Shown here one piece after another: positions 1 to 6,780 of a DNA stretch of 15,020 nucleotides. The position numbers and the translations under genes were made by a program. The stretch spans positions 1 to 15,020 of the forward strand of contig JBKPRU010000089.1 in assembly GCA_046734675.1 (NCBI GenBank), given 5' to 3'. A model generated the notes under the pieces. The model was not told the DNA's origin, made no database searches, and saw nothing but the letters and a program-made list of their open reading frames with translations. Positions within the stretch are counted from its first letter, which is position 1, and each line of letters starts with the position of its first letter. Origin of the DNA: QHWT01 sp046734675 (lineage in GTDB: Bacteria > Acidobacteriota > Vicinamibacteria > Vicinamibacterales > 2-12-FULL-66-21).

Positions 1-299
1 GAGCATCGGCCTTGCCGCGTGAACGGGTGATTCTCATACGGCTATGAGACCGGTCCCGGCGCACGTCTTGAGCGATGCCCGTCGCGAGTACGATCGAAGA
101 ACATCGCGTCGACCAGGTGTTCAACTCCACGGAAAGCGGCCCGATCCCCTTTGCTGTTGCGCGATACGGCGAGCCCGAGGGATCTCATCGCGGCCATTCC
201 GAAGCGTCGCAGAAGGTCGTCGCCGAGATGGTCGGCATGACCCGATCGGGCCTCAACTTCTTCATGAACGAGCTTCGGAAGCTCGGATTTGTCGACTAA
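1..299 (+). pseudogene. Crp/Fnr-family regulator, decayed C-terminal part
   Basis: The readable part (about 75-299) carries the end of the dimerisation helix and the winged HTH of a Crp/Fnr regulator: IEEHRVDQVFNSTE, then ARYGEPEG, then the recognition region VVAEMVGMTRSGLNFFMNEL and RKLGFVD before a stop. From memory, relatives read LAEMVGTTRSRVNFFMNKFRKLGFI. The preceding segment (HVLSDA, about 62-80) is in another frame, so there is a frameshift near position 80, and part of the linker after FNSTE is degenerate. The N-terminal cNMP-type domain would lie before the window. I read it as a dead gene. The minus-strand gene starting at 641 overlaps it antisense if that gene really runs to 42. 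Confidence 0.7.
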
Positions 300-641
300 T
301 AACGTCACGTTGAAGTGAACATTGTTTCGCCCCTTCGACCCGATCTCACGACTGATTGTGCGAGCCCGAGGCCAAGGTTTTGGGACGCGGTGCGCGACAT
401 CTCTCCCGACCGCCGCTGACGGTTCCCGCACGCCCACGCCAGGCGGCAGACGCCGGAGCGCTCCCAACAGCACGTCGAGTTGGGCCTGCAGTTGTGCGAT
501 TCGGGTGAACTGGATGCGCAGCTCCCGTTCAGCGTTCGAAAGCCGCTGGTGAACGGCCGCGAGCGACTCGCGCAGCGGGTCGCCTCGAGTGACTCGGGAA
601 CGGGCCAAAGGAGATTCCGTCGCGACGGCGCTTGGTGACAT
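42..641 (-). CDS. Hypothetical protein with N-terminal coiled coil
   Basis: The start is well supported: ATG at 641 is preceded by GGAGGT four bases upstream and, further up, by a Crp-like operator and a TACGCT -10 (659-702). The first 70 or so residues look like a real protein: a short polar leader, then a heptad-like helix (LAAVHQRLSNAERELRIQF, then ARIAQLQAQLDVLLGALRRL-like residues). I do not recognise a family. The downstream part (199 aa in total) has little character and overlaps antisense with the Crp/Fnr remnant at 75-299, so the true end may be earlier or the gene may be frameshifted after about residue 90. No membrane segment is seen. The promoter architecture suggests it belongs to the same regulon as groES. 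Confidence 0.45.
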   Translation of the reverse strand: MSPSAVATESPLARSRVTRGDPLRESLAAVHQRLSNAERELRIQFTRIAQLQAQLDVLLGALRRLPPGVGVREPSAAVGRDVAHRVPKPWPRARTISREIGSKGRNNVHFNVTLLVDKSELPKLVHEEVEARSGHADHLGDDLLRRFGMAAMRSLGLAVSRNSKGDRAAFRGVEHLVDAMFFDRTRDGHRSRRAPGPVS

Positions 642-658
642 GCACACCTCCGATCGAG

Positions 659-702
659 AGCGTATCGCAGAGATGTCCACGACGGCTGTGCTGAACAGCA
701 CA
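659..702 (-). promoter_or_regulatory. Crp/Fnr-type operator with -10, upstream of the gene at 641
   Basis: TGTGCTGAACAGCACA (687-702) has perfect 7-bp inverted arms around AA. Its length and TGTG-N8-CACA pattern match a Crp-type site. Reading leftwards on the minus strand, 22 bases separate it from TACGCT (664-659), which keeps the key T, A and T of a -10 box. With a start site about 7 bases later, the operator would be centred near -41.5, as in class II Crp activation. The ATG at 641 and its GGAGGT follow directly. The operator pattern is seen; activation is inferred. Confidence 0.6.
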
Positions 703-958
703 CGGGAACCTCGTGCGGAGGAGGCGAGTTGGAATAAGTGCGGGCTGCGCGCAGCGTTCCTCTGAACCAGGCTGGGGTACCGGCGCACGTCGGTCACAGA
801 TAGTGAAGGGGCGCAGCATCGGAGTGCGGGCACAGCTCAGTTAGCGATTGGAATGTACATCCACCGCGCCAATCGCGTGACGTCGCCTCAGCCTCGGAGC
901 TTTCTACCGCCGCGTGCGTAGCGCTGATGGATTGTCTGTTCGATGGTCTTTCTAGCAA

Positions 959-1133
959 TTCGCCGACATCCGCAACGACCTCGAGCGGATCATTGAACGC
1001 GCGCGCGAGTACGTATCCGACACCGTGGGACGCCGTGCTGATCATCGACGATCAGGAAGAGGTGCGCGAACTCCTCGCGTCCGCGCTGCAGGCGCCGGGA
1101 TTCGGCGTGCGCACGGCCACGAATGGACTAGAG
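959..1133 (+). pseudogene. Response-regulator receiver domain fragment
   Basis: At 1035-1133 the translation VLIIDDQEEVRELLASALQA followed by PGFGVRTATNGLE is the beta1-alpha1-beta2 start of a CheY-like receiver, including the acidic pair DD that helps bind magnesium. It stops matching after NGLE, before the phospho-acceptor aspartate. A helical stretch in another frame just upstream (959-1029: ADIRNDLERIIERAREYVSD) may be the end of a preceding kinase or linker. No start codon, no second half and a changed frame make this a remnant. Confidence 0.6.
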
Positions 1134-1149
1134 CGTTGGTGTGTTCGTA

Positions 1150-1219
1150 TGCTCGAAGATCATCTCCAGCGCTCAGGATTGATCCCCTCGCCAGTATCGT
1201 CCACTCGCACGTGGACCCA
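1150..1219 (-). pseudogene. Histidine-kinase ATPase (G1 box) fragment
   Basis: On the minus strand, WVHVRVDDTGEGINPER followed after a one-base frame change by LEMIFE matches the G1 box region of HATPase_c domains (usual form: VRDTGxGIPPEKLExIFEPF). Only about 25 residues can be recognised; the H box and the G2 box are absent. It faces the receiver scrap at 1035-1133 from the other strand, so the two were not one intact hybrid kinase in the present arrangement. Confidence 0.55.
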
Positions 1220-1347
1220 ATCGTTGTAACCGCCCAACAGGGCGCGTCGCCTCGATGGCCCCTGCGCGCCGCCAAGTCACGCGTCGGCCAGTCCCCCACC
1301 ATCGCCCCTGAGCGCCGAGAGCGTGATGTCCGGGCACAACGTGGAGG

Positions 1348-1412
1348 CATCGCTGCTCCGGTCGAAAGAGCGTCTGTCAAAGCTGATCACGACCGCTGTG
1401 CTGAACAGCGCA
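1348..1412 (-). promoter_or_regulatory. Relict second copy of the operator-promoter unit
   Basis: TGTGCTGAACAGCGCA (1397-1412) differs from the 687 operator at one base. The similarity continues on the minus strand through the promoter to the start codon: by hand alignment about 37 of 46 bases match from the operator through the CGCTCT that includes the -10, and CGGAG before an ATG (1348-1350) is also shared. The hexamer at the -10 position is GACGCT here against TACGCT at the first copy. The reading frame that follows does not resemble the gene at 641, so this is probably a duplicated promoter whose gene was lost. Confidence 0.5.
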
Positions 1413-1479
1413 CCACCTCAATCGGGAGGGTGTCTCTTTTAGCACCCGCGCAAGATCGCGAATGCTGTATGGTGCCAAT

Positions 1480-1580
1480 CGACATGCCGCACTGAGCCCG
1501 CCAGCGTTCGAGTATGCCCCGTTGCTTTTCACGGTGCGCGCCGACAGGCCCACTTCGGCCGTCGGAGTGCGCTCACTCCA
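1480..1580 (-). pseudogene. LuxR/NarL-type HTH fragment
   Basis: On the minus strand, TAEVGLSARTVKSN (1521-1562) matches the core of a LuxR-type HTH, where a helix ending in LGLSARTVKSH leads into the recognition helix. After KSN the sequence is degenerate (GAYSNAGGLSA). No receiver domain is joined to it. It is one of several isolated pieces of two-component genes in this stretch. The match is short, hence moderate confidence. Confidence 0.4.
1564..1579. promoter_or_regulatory. Inverted repeat upstream of the gene at 1632
   Basis: GGAGTGCGCTCACTCC has perfect 6-bp arms around CGCT. It lies 52 bases before the ATG at 1632, and 22 bases before TTACAG, a poor -10 candidate. The spacing resembles the Crp-type sites elsewhere in the window but the half-site is GGAGTG, not TGTGC. 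It could be a variant operator or chance. Confidence 0.25.
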
Positions 1581-1631
1581 TCGAGTGTTCGTCCGCGCCC
1601 GTTACAGACCTCTCGAAGGAAGGTCGATATC

Positions 1632-2243
1632 ATGCTGCACAGTAAATGTCTGCACACAGTCGCACTCGGCGCGCTCGCCGTGTCGCTCTCCACCGCCGCG
1701 GTGCACGGCCAGGACCGATCCCGCTACCGTGCGTTTCAACTCGGCTCCAGCCTGGCTTCCGTCGCGACACTGAGCGGCGCGGAAGCCTCTGCGGCGAGCA
1801 CGATCCATGAGCGGCCAGTCCTGATGCAGGACCTGCAGTGGAGGACGCCTTACTTCGTCAGCGGATCGACGTTCACCAGCGGATCGTTGCCGCTCCAGGC
1901 GGATTCCATCCAGACCATCCTCTTCAGCTTCTACGACGATCAACTGTTTCGGATCGTTGTCGACTACGACCGCCAGCGCACCGAAGGCATGACCGACGCC
2001 GACATGATCGAGGCGATCTCCGCGGTCTACGGGGCCGCCTCGCAGCCGCCGACAATAAAGGGTCGCGCCGCCCAACGGGAGTTGGACTTCGTCAGGTCGG
2101 TGGCGGAGTGGATCGATCCGGACTATTCGGTTCGCCTCTACCGCTCATCGTATGGGTCCGGGTTCCGATTGACCGTGACCTCGCGTCGGCTCGACGGGCT
2201 CGCGCAGGCCGCCGCCGCACAGGCGGTGCGGCTGGACGCCTGA
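1632..2243 (+). CDS. Conserved secreted hypothetical protein
   Basis: This intact 203-aa protein begins with a signal peptide (residues 1-26: positively charged start, hydrophobic core ALGALAVSLSTAAV, AxA-like site near VHGQD). The mature part carries motifs I recall from a family of unknown function in acidobacteria: RSRYRAFQLGSSLASV, ERPVLMQDLQWRTPYFVSG, ILFSFYDDQLFRIVVDYDRQ, RTEGMTDADMIEAIS and YSVRLYRSSYGSGFRLTVTS. The pattern of residues suggests a compact alpha/beta exported domain. The start is supported by GAAGGAAGG 8-9 bases upstream. It stands alone, converging on the minus-strand operation that ends at 2411. Function unknown; periplasmic or secreted location is inferred from the signal peptide. 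Confidence 0.85.
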   Translation: MLHSKCLHTVALGALAVSLSTAAVHGQDRSRYRAFQLGSSLASVATLSGAEASAASTIHERPVLMQDLQWRTPYFVSGSTFTSGSLPLQADSIQTILFSFYDDQLFRIVVDYDRQRTEGMTDADMIEAISAVYGAASQPPTIKGRAAQRELDFVRSVAEWIDPDYSVRLYRSSYGSGFRLTVTSRRLDGLAQAAAAQAVRLDA

Positions 2244-2410
2244 GGCGCCACAGCGGGAGATGGCGCGCTAGAAAGCGGAAGCGGATGCCAGCCGCGCGTC
2301 GCGGCAGAAGGCCAGGCTCGCGAACAAGGCGGTGTTCAAACCATGAGCGCCCTCGCGCATCACGCGCGGGGTTCGCTCCGAAAGTGCTCGGGCCGATTCG
2401 CCGAGGGCCG

Positions 2411-2662
2411 TCAGCAACCGTTCCTTCTCATAACGATGATGGTCTCGTTATCCAGAGGCTCTTCGTTTCCGCGAACCCCCCTCAGCGCGGCCTCGCGTGC
2501 AATGCTCGACCCACCAGCGTCGTGCATCTGCGGCACTCGGCGGTCCAGCGCGGCGATCAATTCGTGCAGTAGTATCCGGATATCGTCGGAGTCCTTCAAA
2601 AGCTCTCGCCGGAGTGTCTTGGCCACAGGGTGGGCGCAGAACCGGACGCGCCGCGTCACCAC
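2411..2662 (-). CDS. Small soluble protein, last gene of membrane-protein operon
   Basis: About 83 aa if the tandem GTG at 2662 is used; this start follows the stop of the preceding gene by five bases and the ribosome site is weak, so the start is uncertain. The middle is helical and charged (RRELLKDSDDIRILLHELIA, then ALDRRVPQMHDAGGSSIAREAA). It matches a second copy at 10280-10514: both have ELIA, RRVxQ, a following G, IAxEAA and EPL, with about 14 identities over 26 positions by hand alignment. No cysteine motif or membrane segment. The family is not known to me; conservation with its neighbour's paralogue suggests the two work together. Confidence 0.6.
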   Translation of the reverse strand: MVTRRVRFCAHPVAKTLRRELLKDSDDIRILLHELIAALDRRVPQMHDAGGSSIAREAALRGVRGNEEPLDNETIIVMRRNGC

Positions 2663-2667
2663 TCTCG

Positions 2668-2931
2668 TCAGCCGGCGTCGCTGCCCATGCGCGCCAAATC
2701 CGACGCGTCGTCCTTCGCAATCTGGGCTACATCGTCCACTCGTGCGCGTGAGCGGACGCGTTTCAACCCGCGCCACTGCCCGATCAGCACAACCATGACG
2801 ATACCGAGCGCGCCAACCGCCGCGACCACGAGCATGGACCGGAGCGCGACGGGCGCGCTGAATCCCGTGAGCGCGAGGACGACGAGCGAGAGCGGAACGA
2901 CGACCCTTCGACCGAAGGTGATGATTTTCAT
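2668..2931 (-). CDS. Small membrane protein, two TM segments
   Basis: An 87-aa protein with two hydrophobic segments (about residues 10-30, VVVPLSLVVLALTGFSAPVA, and 33-52, MLVVAAVGALGIVMVVLIGQ) and a basic then mixed-charge tail (RSRARVDDVAQIAKDDASDL). Its ATG overlaps the stop of the upstream gene as ATGA, which argues for translational coupling and confirms the start. It sits third in a four-gene minus-strand operon divergent from groES. Architecture resembles the protein at 6466-6780 (two TM segments, then an arginine-rich tail), but I could not establish homology. Function unknown. Confidence 0.7.
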   Translation of the reverse strand: MKIITFGRRVVVPLSLVVLALTGFSAPVALRSMLVVAAVGALGIVMVVLIGQWRGLKRVRSRARVDDVAQIAKDDASDLARMGSDAG

Positions 2932-3077
2932 ATTGACGGCTCTTGGTGCGATGCCCTGAAAGTGGCAATCCACTGAGGGGCCATCGATCCCAGATTCGCG
3001 GCGCCGAATCGCCGACGAAACCCGAGGTTGATGAACAGTACGGCGGTCAACGCGAGGCCGAACGCAAAAACGAGCAT
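2928..3077 (-). CDS. Very small membrane protein (49 aa)
   Basis: One TM segment at the N terminus (MLVFAFGLALTAVLFINLGF), then RRRF, which by the positive-inside rule places the tail in the cytoplasm, then a short tail with SMAPQWIATFRASHQ. The ATG at 3077 has GGAAGG eight bases upstream and lies 16 bases after the stop of the preceding gene; its own stop overlaps the next start by four bases. This tight packing is the main evidence that such a short frame is real. Function unknown; probably part of one membrane complex with its neighbours. Confidence 0.65.
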   Translation of the reverse strand: MLVFAFGLALTAVLFINLGFRRRFGAANLGSMAPQWIATFRASHQEPSI

Positions 3078-3093
3078 TGGTGCTGCCTTCCAT

Positions 3094-3414
3094 TCACAAC
3101 GCGGCCAACGCGAGTCGCACGAGCCAGAGCAGAAATACAATCGCGAGGGCGACAGGTGTCCCGACGGCCAGCACGGCGACCGGAATACTCCAGACGACAC
3201 CGAGCAAAATCACGCCGTCCATGAGCGTAGTCCACGACCACATCGAAGAACTGAGGTCGACGTCTACGGCGCGGACACCTCCACTCTGCGTGACGGCGGG
3301 CGTGGAGACGACAACGGCATCTTCGCTGCCCACTCCGCGTTGATCGATGGCGACGGGGTTCCATGGGGCCGGTTGCGTGCCGAGGTGAATCGGGTCTGAG
3401 GCGATCGCTGTCAT
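3094..3414 (-). CDS. Small membrane protein, first gene of operon divergent from groES
   Basis: 106 aa: a polar, proline-containing N-terminal half of about 60 residues, then one long or two short hydrophobic segments (LMDGVILLGVVWSIPVAVLA and VGTPVALAIVFLLWLVRLAL) to the C terminus. A frameshifted second copy lies at 10511-10817; its C-terminal part shares the pattern IP-VLxxGxPxAL-LLW, with 11 of 25 residues identical by hand alignment. ATG at 3414 has AAGGA nine bases upstream. It leads a four-gene operon and is divergently oriented to groES, sharing the operator at 3575-3590. The family is unknown to me. Confidence 0.7.
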   Translation of the reverse strand: MTAIASDPIHLGTQPAPWNPVAIDQRGVGSEDAVVVSTPAVTQSGGVRAVDVDLSSSMWSWTTLMDGVILLGVVWSIPVAVLAVGTPVALAIVFLLWLVRLALAAL

Positions 3415-3547
3415 GCGCCGAATCCTTCCGGATGTGCACCGTTCGACGGCGGAACGAGGCTGGAGCGGAAGCGGAGTCGAACTGCGCCAGTCACTTTAGT
3501 GAGCTCGGCGGCTGGTGTCGGCCGGGGAACTTCAAGAAAGGAATTGA

Positions 3548-3618
3548 AGCGTATCGGAACGAGGGGCGCCGCACTGTGCAATAGCGCACACAGCCAGGAG
3601 CACGCGCGCGGGTATACT
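3548..3618. promoter_or_regulatory. Shared Crp-type operator and divergent promoters of groES and the small-membrane operon
   Basis: TGTGCAATAGCGCACA (3575-3590) is a perfect TGTGC-N6-GCACA palindrome. To the right, 22 bases lead to TATACT (3613-3618), a good -10 for groES; to the left on the minus strand, 21 bases lead to TACGCT (3553-3548), identical to the -10 at the 687 site. Neither side has a convincing -35, which fits activator-dependent class II promoters. Both leaders are long (about 130 bases to 3414, about 200 to 3822). The rest of the 407-bp gap (3415-3821) shows no gene, and I see no CIRCE repeat (TTAGCACTC-N9-GAGTGCTAA). Confidence 0.65.
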
Positions 3619-3821
3619 TCGCGCAGCTTTCCGATCTGAGCCAGTCAGCGAATTCAGGATCGACTTCTGAAGGTCCGCGCCGACGGCCCAACGCGGCCAC
3701 CGTCGGAGCGTGCATGATTCTTCACCTTCTTCCACGTCATCACCGAAATCGAGCGGTGGTTCCTCGTTCGCGGCGCGTTCGAATTCACCGCCGCACTCAC
3801 GCCAGTTTGGAGTTCACCGCC

Positions 3822-4115
3822 ATGAATGTCAGACCTCTGCACGATCGCATCATCGTTCAGCGCCTGGAGGAGTCGGCGCGGCCCGGCGCGATCATCATCC
3901 CCGATTCCGCCAGGGAAAAGCCGCAACGGGGCAAGGTGCTCGCGGCAGGTCTCGGTATCACGAGGAAGAACGGCGAGCGGATTCCCCTCGACGTCAAGGC
4001 TGGAGACATCGTCCTGTTCGGCAAATTCTCCGGTCAGGAGATCAGGCTGGACGGTGTGGAATACCTGGTCATGAAAGAAAATGACGTCCTCGCCGTCCAG
4101 GAACGGAGGCTCTGA
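3822..4115 (+). CDS. groES: Co-chaperonin GroES
   Basis: 97 aa, the normal length. It forms the heptameric lid of the GroEL folding chamber in the cytoplasm. Family hallmarks are present: the N-terminal start MNVRPLHDRIIVQRLEE, the mobile loop region (about 18-33, ARPGAIIIPDSAREKPQRG), GKVLAAGLG, the middle strand region with VKAGDIVLFGKFSGQEI, and the ending EYLVMKENDVLAV. The ATG at 3822 is chosen because family members begin at this point; the frame is open further upstream to 3714 but that part is not GroES. A GGAG lies about nine bases upstream. It overlaps groEL by one base (TGATG), so the two are translationally coupled. Confidence 0.96.
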   Translation: MNVRPLHDRIIVQRLEESARPGAIIIPDSAREKPQRGKVLAAGLGITRKNGERIPLDVKAGDIVLFGKFSGQEIRLDGVEYLVMKENDVLAVQERRL

Positions 4116-5737
4116 TGGCCAACCAGATTGTGTACGGCGACGCGTCCCGCCAAGCCATTTTGCGCGGCGTCAGCCGCCTCGCGAACACCGTAAAGGTGAC
4201 GCTCGGACCGAAAGGACGCAACGTCATCCTCGAGCGGACGTCTGGCTCTCCGACGATCACCAAGGACGGCGTCACCGTCGCGAAGGAAATCACGCTCAGG
4301 GATCCACTCGAAAACCTGGGCGCCCAGATGATGAAGGAAGTGGCGAGCAAGACGTCGGACATTGCCGGAGATGGCACCACGACGGCCACCGTGCTGGCGC
4401 AGGCGATTTATCGCGAAGGTGCGAAGAACGTCACGGCCGGGGCCAACCCGATGGCACTCCGGCGCGGCATCGACAAATCCGTTGAGGCGATCACGAATCA
4501 GTTGAAGGAGATGTCCAGGCCCGTCACCGGATCGATGATCGCGCAGGTCGGCACCATCTCAGCCAACCACGACGAGACCATCGGACGGATCATCGCGGAA
4601 GCGATGGACAAAGTTGGCAAGGACGGCGTCATTACCGTCGAAGAAGCCCGGAGCATCGACACGACTCTCGATGTCGTTGAGGGATTCCAGTTCGATCGCG
4701 GGTACCTCTCGCCGTATTTCGTGACCGATCCAGAACGGATGGAGGTCGTACTGGACAATCCAGCCATTCTGATCCACGAAAAGCGACTCACGTCGATGAA
4801 AGACCTCTTGCCCGTGCTGGAGCTGATCCAGCGCGCCGGGCGTCCGTTGTTGATCATCGCCGAGGACATCGACGGCGACGCGCTGGCGACGATCGTGGTC
4901 AACAAGTTGAGAGGGACGCTGCAGGTCGCGGCGGTGAAGGCGCCTGGTTTTGGGGATCGGCGCAAGGCGATGCTCGAAGACATGGCGGTCCTGACCAACG
5001 GCAAGGCCATCACCGAGGATCTCGGGCTCAAGCTCGAAAACGTTCGGATGGAAGACCTCGGTGAGGCCAAGAAGGTCACCATCGACAAGGACACCACGAC
5101 GATCCTGGAAGGGGCCGGCAGCGCGGAGTCGATCGCGGGTCGCGTCAAGCACTTGCGCGCGCAGGTCGAGGAGACGCCCTCCGAGTACGATCGCGAGAAG
5201 CTGCAGGAGCGCCTCGCCCGGATGGTCGGGGGCGTTGCGATTATCAAGGTTGGCGCCGCCACCGAGACCGAGATGAAGGAAAAGAAGGGGCGCGTCGAGG
5301 ACGCGATGCACGCGACCAAGGCGGCCGTCGAAGAAGGCATCGTTCCAGGCGGCGGCGTGGCGCTGCTGCGTGCGTCGCAGGTGCTCAAAACCCTGACCCT
5401 TCCTGAAGACGAGCAGATCGGCGTGACCATCATTCTCCGGGCGCTCGAGGAACCGCTCCGTTGGATCGCAACGAACGCGGGTCATGAAGGCTCGATCGTG
5501 GTCGGGCGCGTGCAAGAAATGAAAGGCGACGAAGGTTTCAATGCACAAACGGATCAGTACGAGAACCTCGTGCAGGCAGGCGTGATCGACCCGACCAAAG
5601 TGGTTCGCTCGGCGCTGCAGAACGCGGCGTCCATCGCGTCGCTCCTGCTCACCACTGAAGCCGTCGTCGCGCAGATTCCCGACAAGCATCAGTACCCGGC
5701 GATGTCGGCCGGAGACATGGGTGGCGGGGTGTTCTGA
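4115..5737 (+). CDS. groEL: Chaperonin GroEL, short C-terminal tail
   Basis: 540 aa ATP-dependent folding chaperonin (two stacked heptameric rings). Seen: nucleotide-binding TLGPKGRNV (29-37) and DGTTT (86-90, Asp86 equivalent to E. coli Asp87), hydrolytic Asp396 in VEDAMHATKAAVEEG, and the family signature AAVEEGIVPGGG (403-414). The apical domain (about 190-375) is complete, with LLIIAEDIDGDAL and VKAPGFGDRRKAMLED. The start has GGAGG five bases upstream inside the end of groES. The protein ends in SAGDMGGGVF, so it lacks the repeated GGM tail of the classical housekeeping GroEL. That, and the Crp-type operator in place of CIRCE, suggest a conditional second chaperonin; I cannot tell whether another copy exists elsewhere. 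Confidence 0.97.
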   Translation: MANQIVYGDASRQAILRGVSRLANTVKVTLGPKGRNVILERTSGSPTITKDGVTVAKEITLRDPLENLGAQMMKEVASKTSDIAGDGTTTATVLAQAIYREGAKNVTAGANPMALRRGIDKSVEAITNQLKEMSRPVTGSMIAQVGTISANHDETIGRIIAEAMDKVGKDGVITVEEARSIDTTLDVVEGFQFDRGYLSPYFVTDPERMEVVLDNPAILIHEKRLTSMKDLLPVLELIQRAGRPLLIIAEDIDGDALATIVVNKLRGTLQVAAVKAPGFGDRRKAMLEDMAVLTNGKAITEDLGLKLENVRMEDLGEAKKVTIDKDTTTILEGAGSAESIAGRVKHLRAQVEETPSEYDREKLQERLARMVGGVAIIKVGAATETEMKEKKGRVEDAMHATKAAVEEGIVPGGGVALLRASQVLKTLTLPEDEQIGVTIILRALEEPLRWIATNAGHEGSIVVGRVQEMKGDEGFNAQTDQYENLVQAGVIDPTKVVRSALQNAASIASLLLTTEAVVAQIPDKHQYPAMSAGDMGGGVF

Positions 5738-5750
5738 TACGCGCTTGAGC

Positions 5751-5779
5751 GGGCTCCGCAGCGCCGTTGGTTCGAGCCC
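5751..5779 (+). terminator. Possible hairpin after groEL
   Basis: GGGCTC (5751-5756) and GAGCCC (5774-5779) can pair across a 17-base loop, 14 bases after the groEL stop. No T-run follows, so it is not a standard intrinsic terminator; it may only be a weak stabilising hairpin or chance in GC-rich DNA. Confidence 0.22.
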
Positions 5780-5899
5780 AGCCGCCGCGCGTCCACGAGG
5801 CCAACGACCTCATGTTTTAGCGAACACGCTGGTTCGGACATTCGAATTGTTGTGCGTTTGGGTACAGATCAGAACGATGCGCGTGTTGTTCAAAATGAG

Positions 5900-6247
5900 A
5901 TGAGTGTGATGATCAAGAAGACAATCTGGGTCCTACTGGCGGTGGCGGTGCTTGCGTTCGTCCTGGGGATTACTGTTCGGGCGGACGGACGGAACAAGCA
6001 GTCAGCGCAATTGGCGGAAGCGTCGAAGGCGGTCGTGCCGACGATTCCCATCGACGACACGCGATTCAGCCTTACTGATCTGAAGACGGTGCCAATCCTG
6101 GTGACTCCCGACCAGACAGAGGCACCAATCACTGCCGTTCTCCAAACGAGGCCGCTGCCCAATATCGCGGTGCGCGTGTCAGCCGTGGATACTGGCGGCG
6201 TCATGACCCTCTGCGGAAGGCGGGCCACGCCACTGGCCTGCCGCTGA
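5900..6247 (+). CDS. Small membrane-anchored or exported hypothetical protein
   Basis: 115 aa starting MSVMIKKTIWVLLAVAVLAF, an N-terminal signal peptide or anchor (lysines, then 18 hydrophobic residues ending VLGITVRA). The rest is polar and probably outside the membrane (DDTRFSLTDLKTVPILVTPD and ITAVLQTRPLPNIAV). The end (LCGRRATPLACR) looks less protein-like, and two cysteines occur only there. The frame is open to 5852; I chose ATG 5900 because the hydrophobic segment then sits at the N terminus; ATG at 5909 is equally possible. It follows groEL by 162 bases on the same strand. I do not recognise the family. Confidence 0.55.
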   Translation: MSVMIKKTIWVLLAVAVLAFVLGITVRADGRNKQSAQLAEASKAVVPTIPIDDTRFSLTDLKTVPILVTPDQTEAPITAVLQTRPLPNIAVRVSAVDTGGVMTLCGRRATPLACR

Positions 6248-6296
6248 CCGCCCGACGTGCGATCCGGCGGCGCGACGGCGCGACAGCGAGGTTTCC

Positions 6297-6440
6297 TTGG
6301 TATTTGTTGGTCCAGCGACCGATCGCGTCATTGTGCGCGCTCGCGAGCTCGAAGGACTCGCGTCGACTTGTCGCCGGGAACACCCGATTCGCCTCACAGC
6401 CAGCGTTGGTGTCGCGCCCTTCGAAGGTCTCACGACATTG
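6297..6440 (+). pseudogene. GGDEF-like fragment
   Basis: The stretch ARELEGLAS followed by HPIRLTASVGVAPFEGLTTL resembles the second half of a GGDEF (diguanylate cyclase) domain, where a strand with TxSVGVAxF precedes the helix with the LLxxADxALYxAK motif. The GGDEF loop itself and the ALYxAK motif are missing, and no start codon with a ribosome site is present. Short motif evidence only; could be another alpha/beta fold. Confidence 0.33.
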
Positions 6441-6465
6441 GGCGGGCACCTACCCTGCCGTCCCG

Positions 6466-6780
6466 CTATGAAATTGTCTGTTGCCCGAGACGAAGTTGGC
6501 CTCCACAAGGCTGCGGGCGGGCCGTGGACACAGGGCTAGCGACGGCCTTGACAGGATCGCGCGGCGCGGTTTCCGTTTCGTAGATCACGTGCGCCACGGA
6601 TCGGGTTGAGCGCCCTGCATTGAGCGTCATCAGAGAAACTGCGCCCAGTCCGAATCCCACCGCCACGAGCGCGCCGAATGTGGCGCCTGACATCCACCCA
6701 CGGACCAGGAAAACCCATCCCACCAGGGCGGCCGCCAGGTAAATTGTTAGAGCCAACGAATAGAGTCGGGTTATGCCCAT
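6466..6780 (-). CDS. Small membrane protein, two TM segments
   Basis: 104 aa. Two hydrophobic helices are clear: LYSLALTIYLAAALVGWVFL (about residues 5-25) and SGATFGALVAVGFGLGAVSL (about 31-50), then a polar tail with RSTRSVAHVIYETETAPRD. Residues after about 85 (CGGQLRLGQQTIS) look random, so the natural end may have shifted. ATG at 6780 has GGAA about seven bases upstream. It is last in a minus-strand series of small genes (8393 to 6466). Layout recalls the 87-aa membrane protein at 2668-2931. Function unknown. Confidence 0.55.
   Translation of the reverse strand: MGITRLYSLALTIYLAAALVGWVFLVRGWMSGATFGALVAVGFGLGAVSLMTLNAGRSTRSVAHVIYETETAPRDPVKAVASPVSTARPQPCGGQLRLGQQTIS

Noticed and set aside
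2343..2380. CG-rich inverted sequence (CGCGCATCACGCG) between convergent genes as a bidirectional terminator
   Set aside because: Pairing is imperfect and no T-run follows on either strand; common in DNA of this composition.
4498..5689. Long minus-strand open frames (311 and 376 codons) across groEL
   Set aside because: They are antisense shadows of a strongly biased coding region; their residues show only the mirrored codon pattern of groEL.
5766..5782. tRNA T-arm-like sequence (GTTGG-TTCGAGC-CCAGC) after groEL
   Set aside because: The 17-base arm fits a T-loop, but there is no matching acceptor, D or anticodon arm upstream, and no CCA-type end; probably chance or at most a tiny attachment-site relic.
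5851..5866. TGTGCGTTTGGGTACA upstream of the gene at 5900
   Set aside because: One mismatch to the palindrome, but no -10 at the proper distance; a promoter there would leave no room before the start codon.
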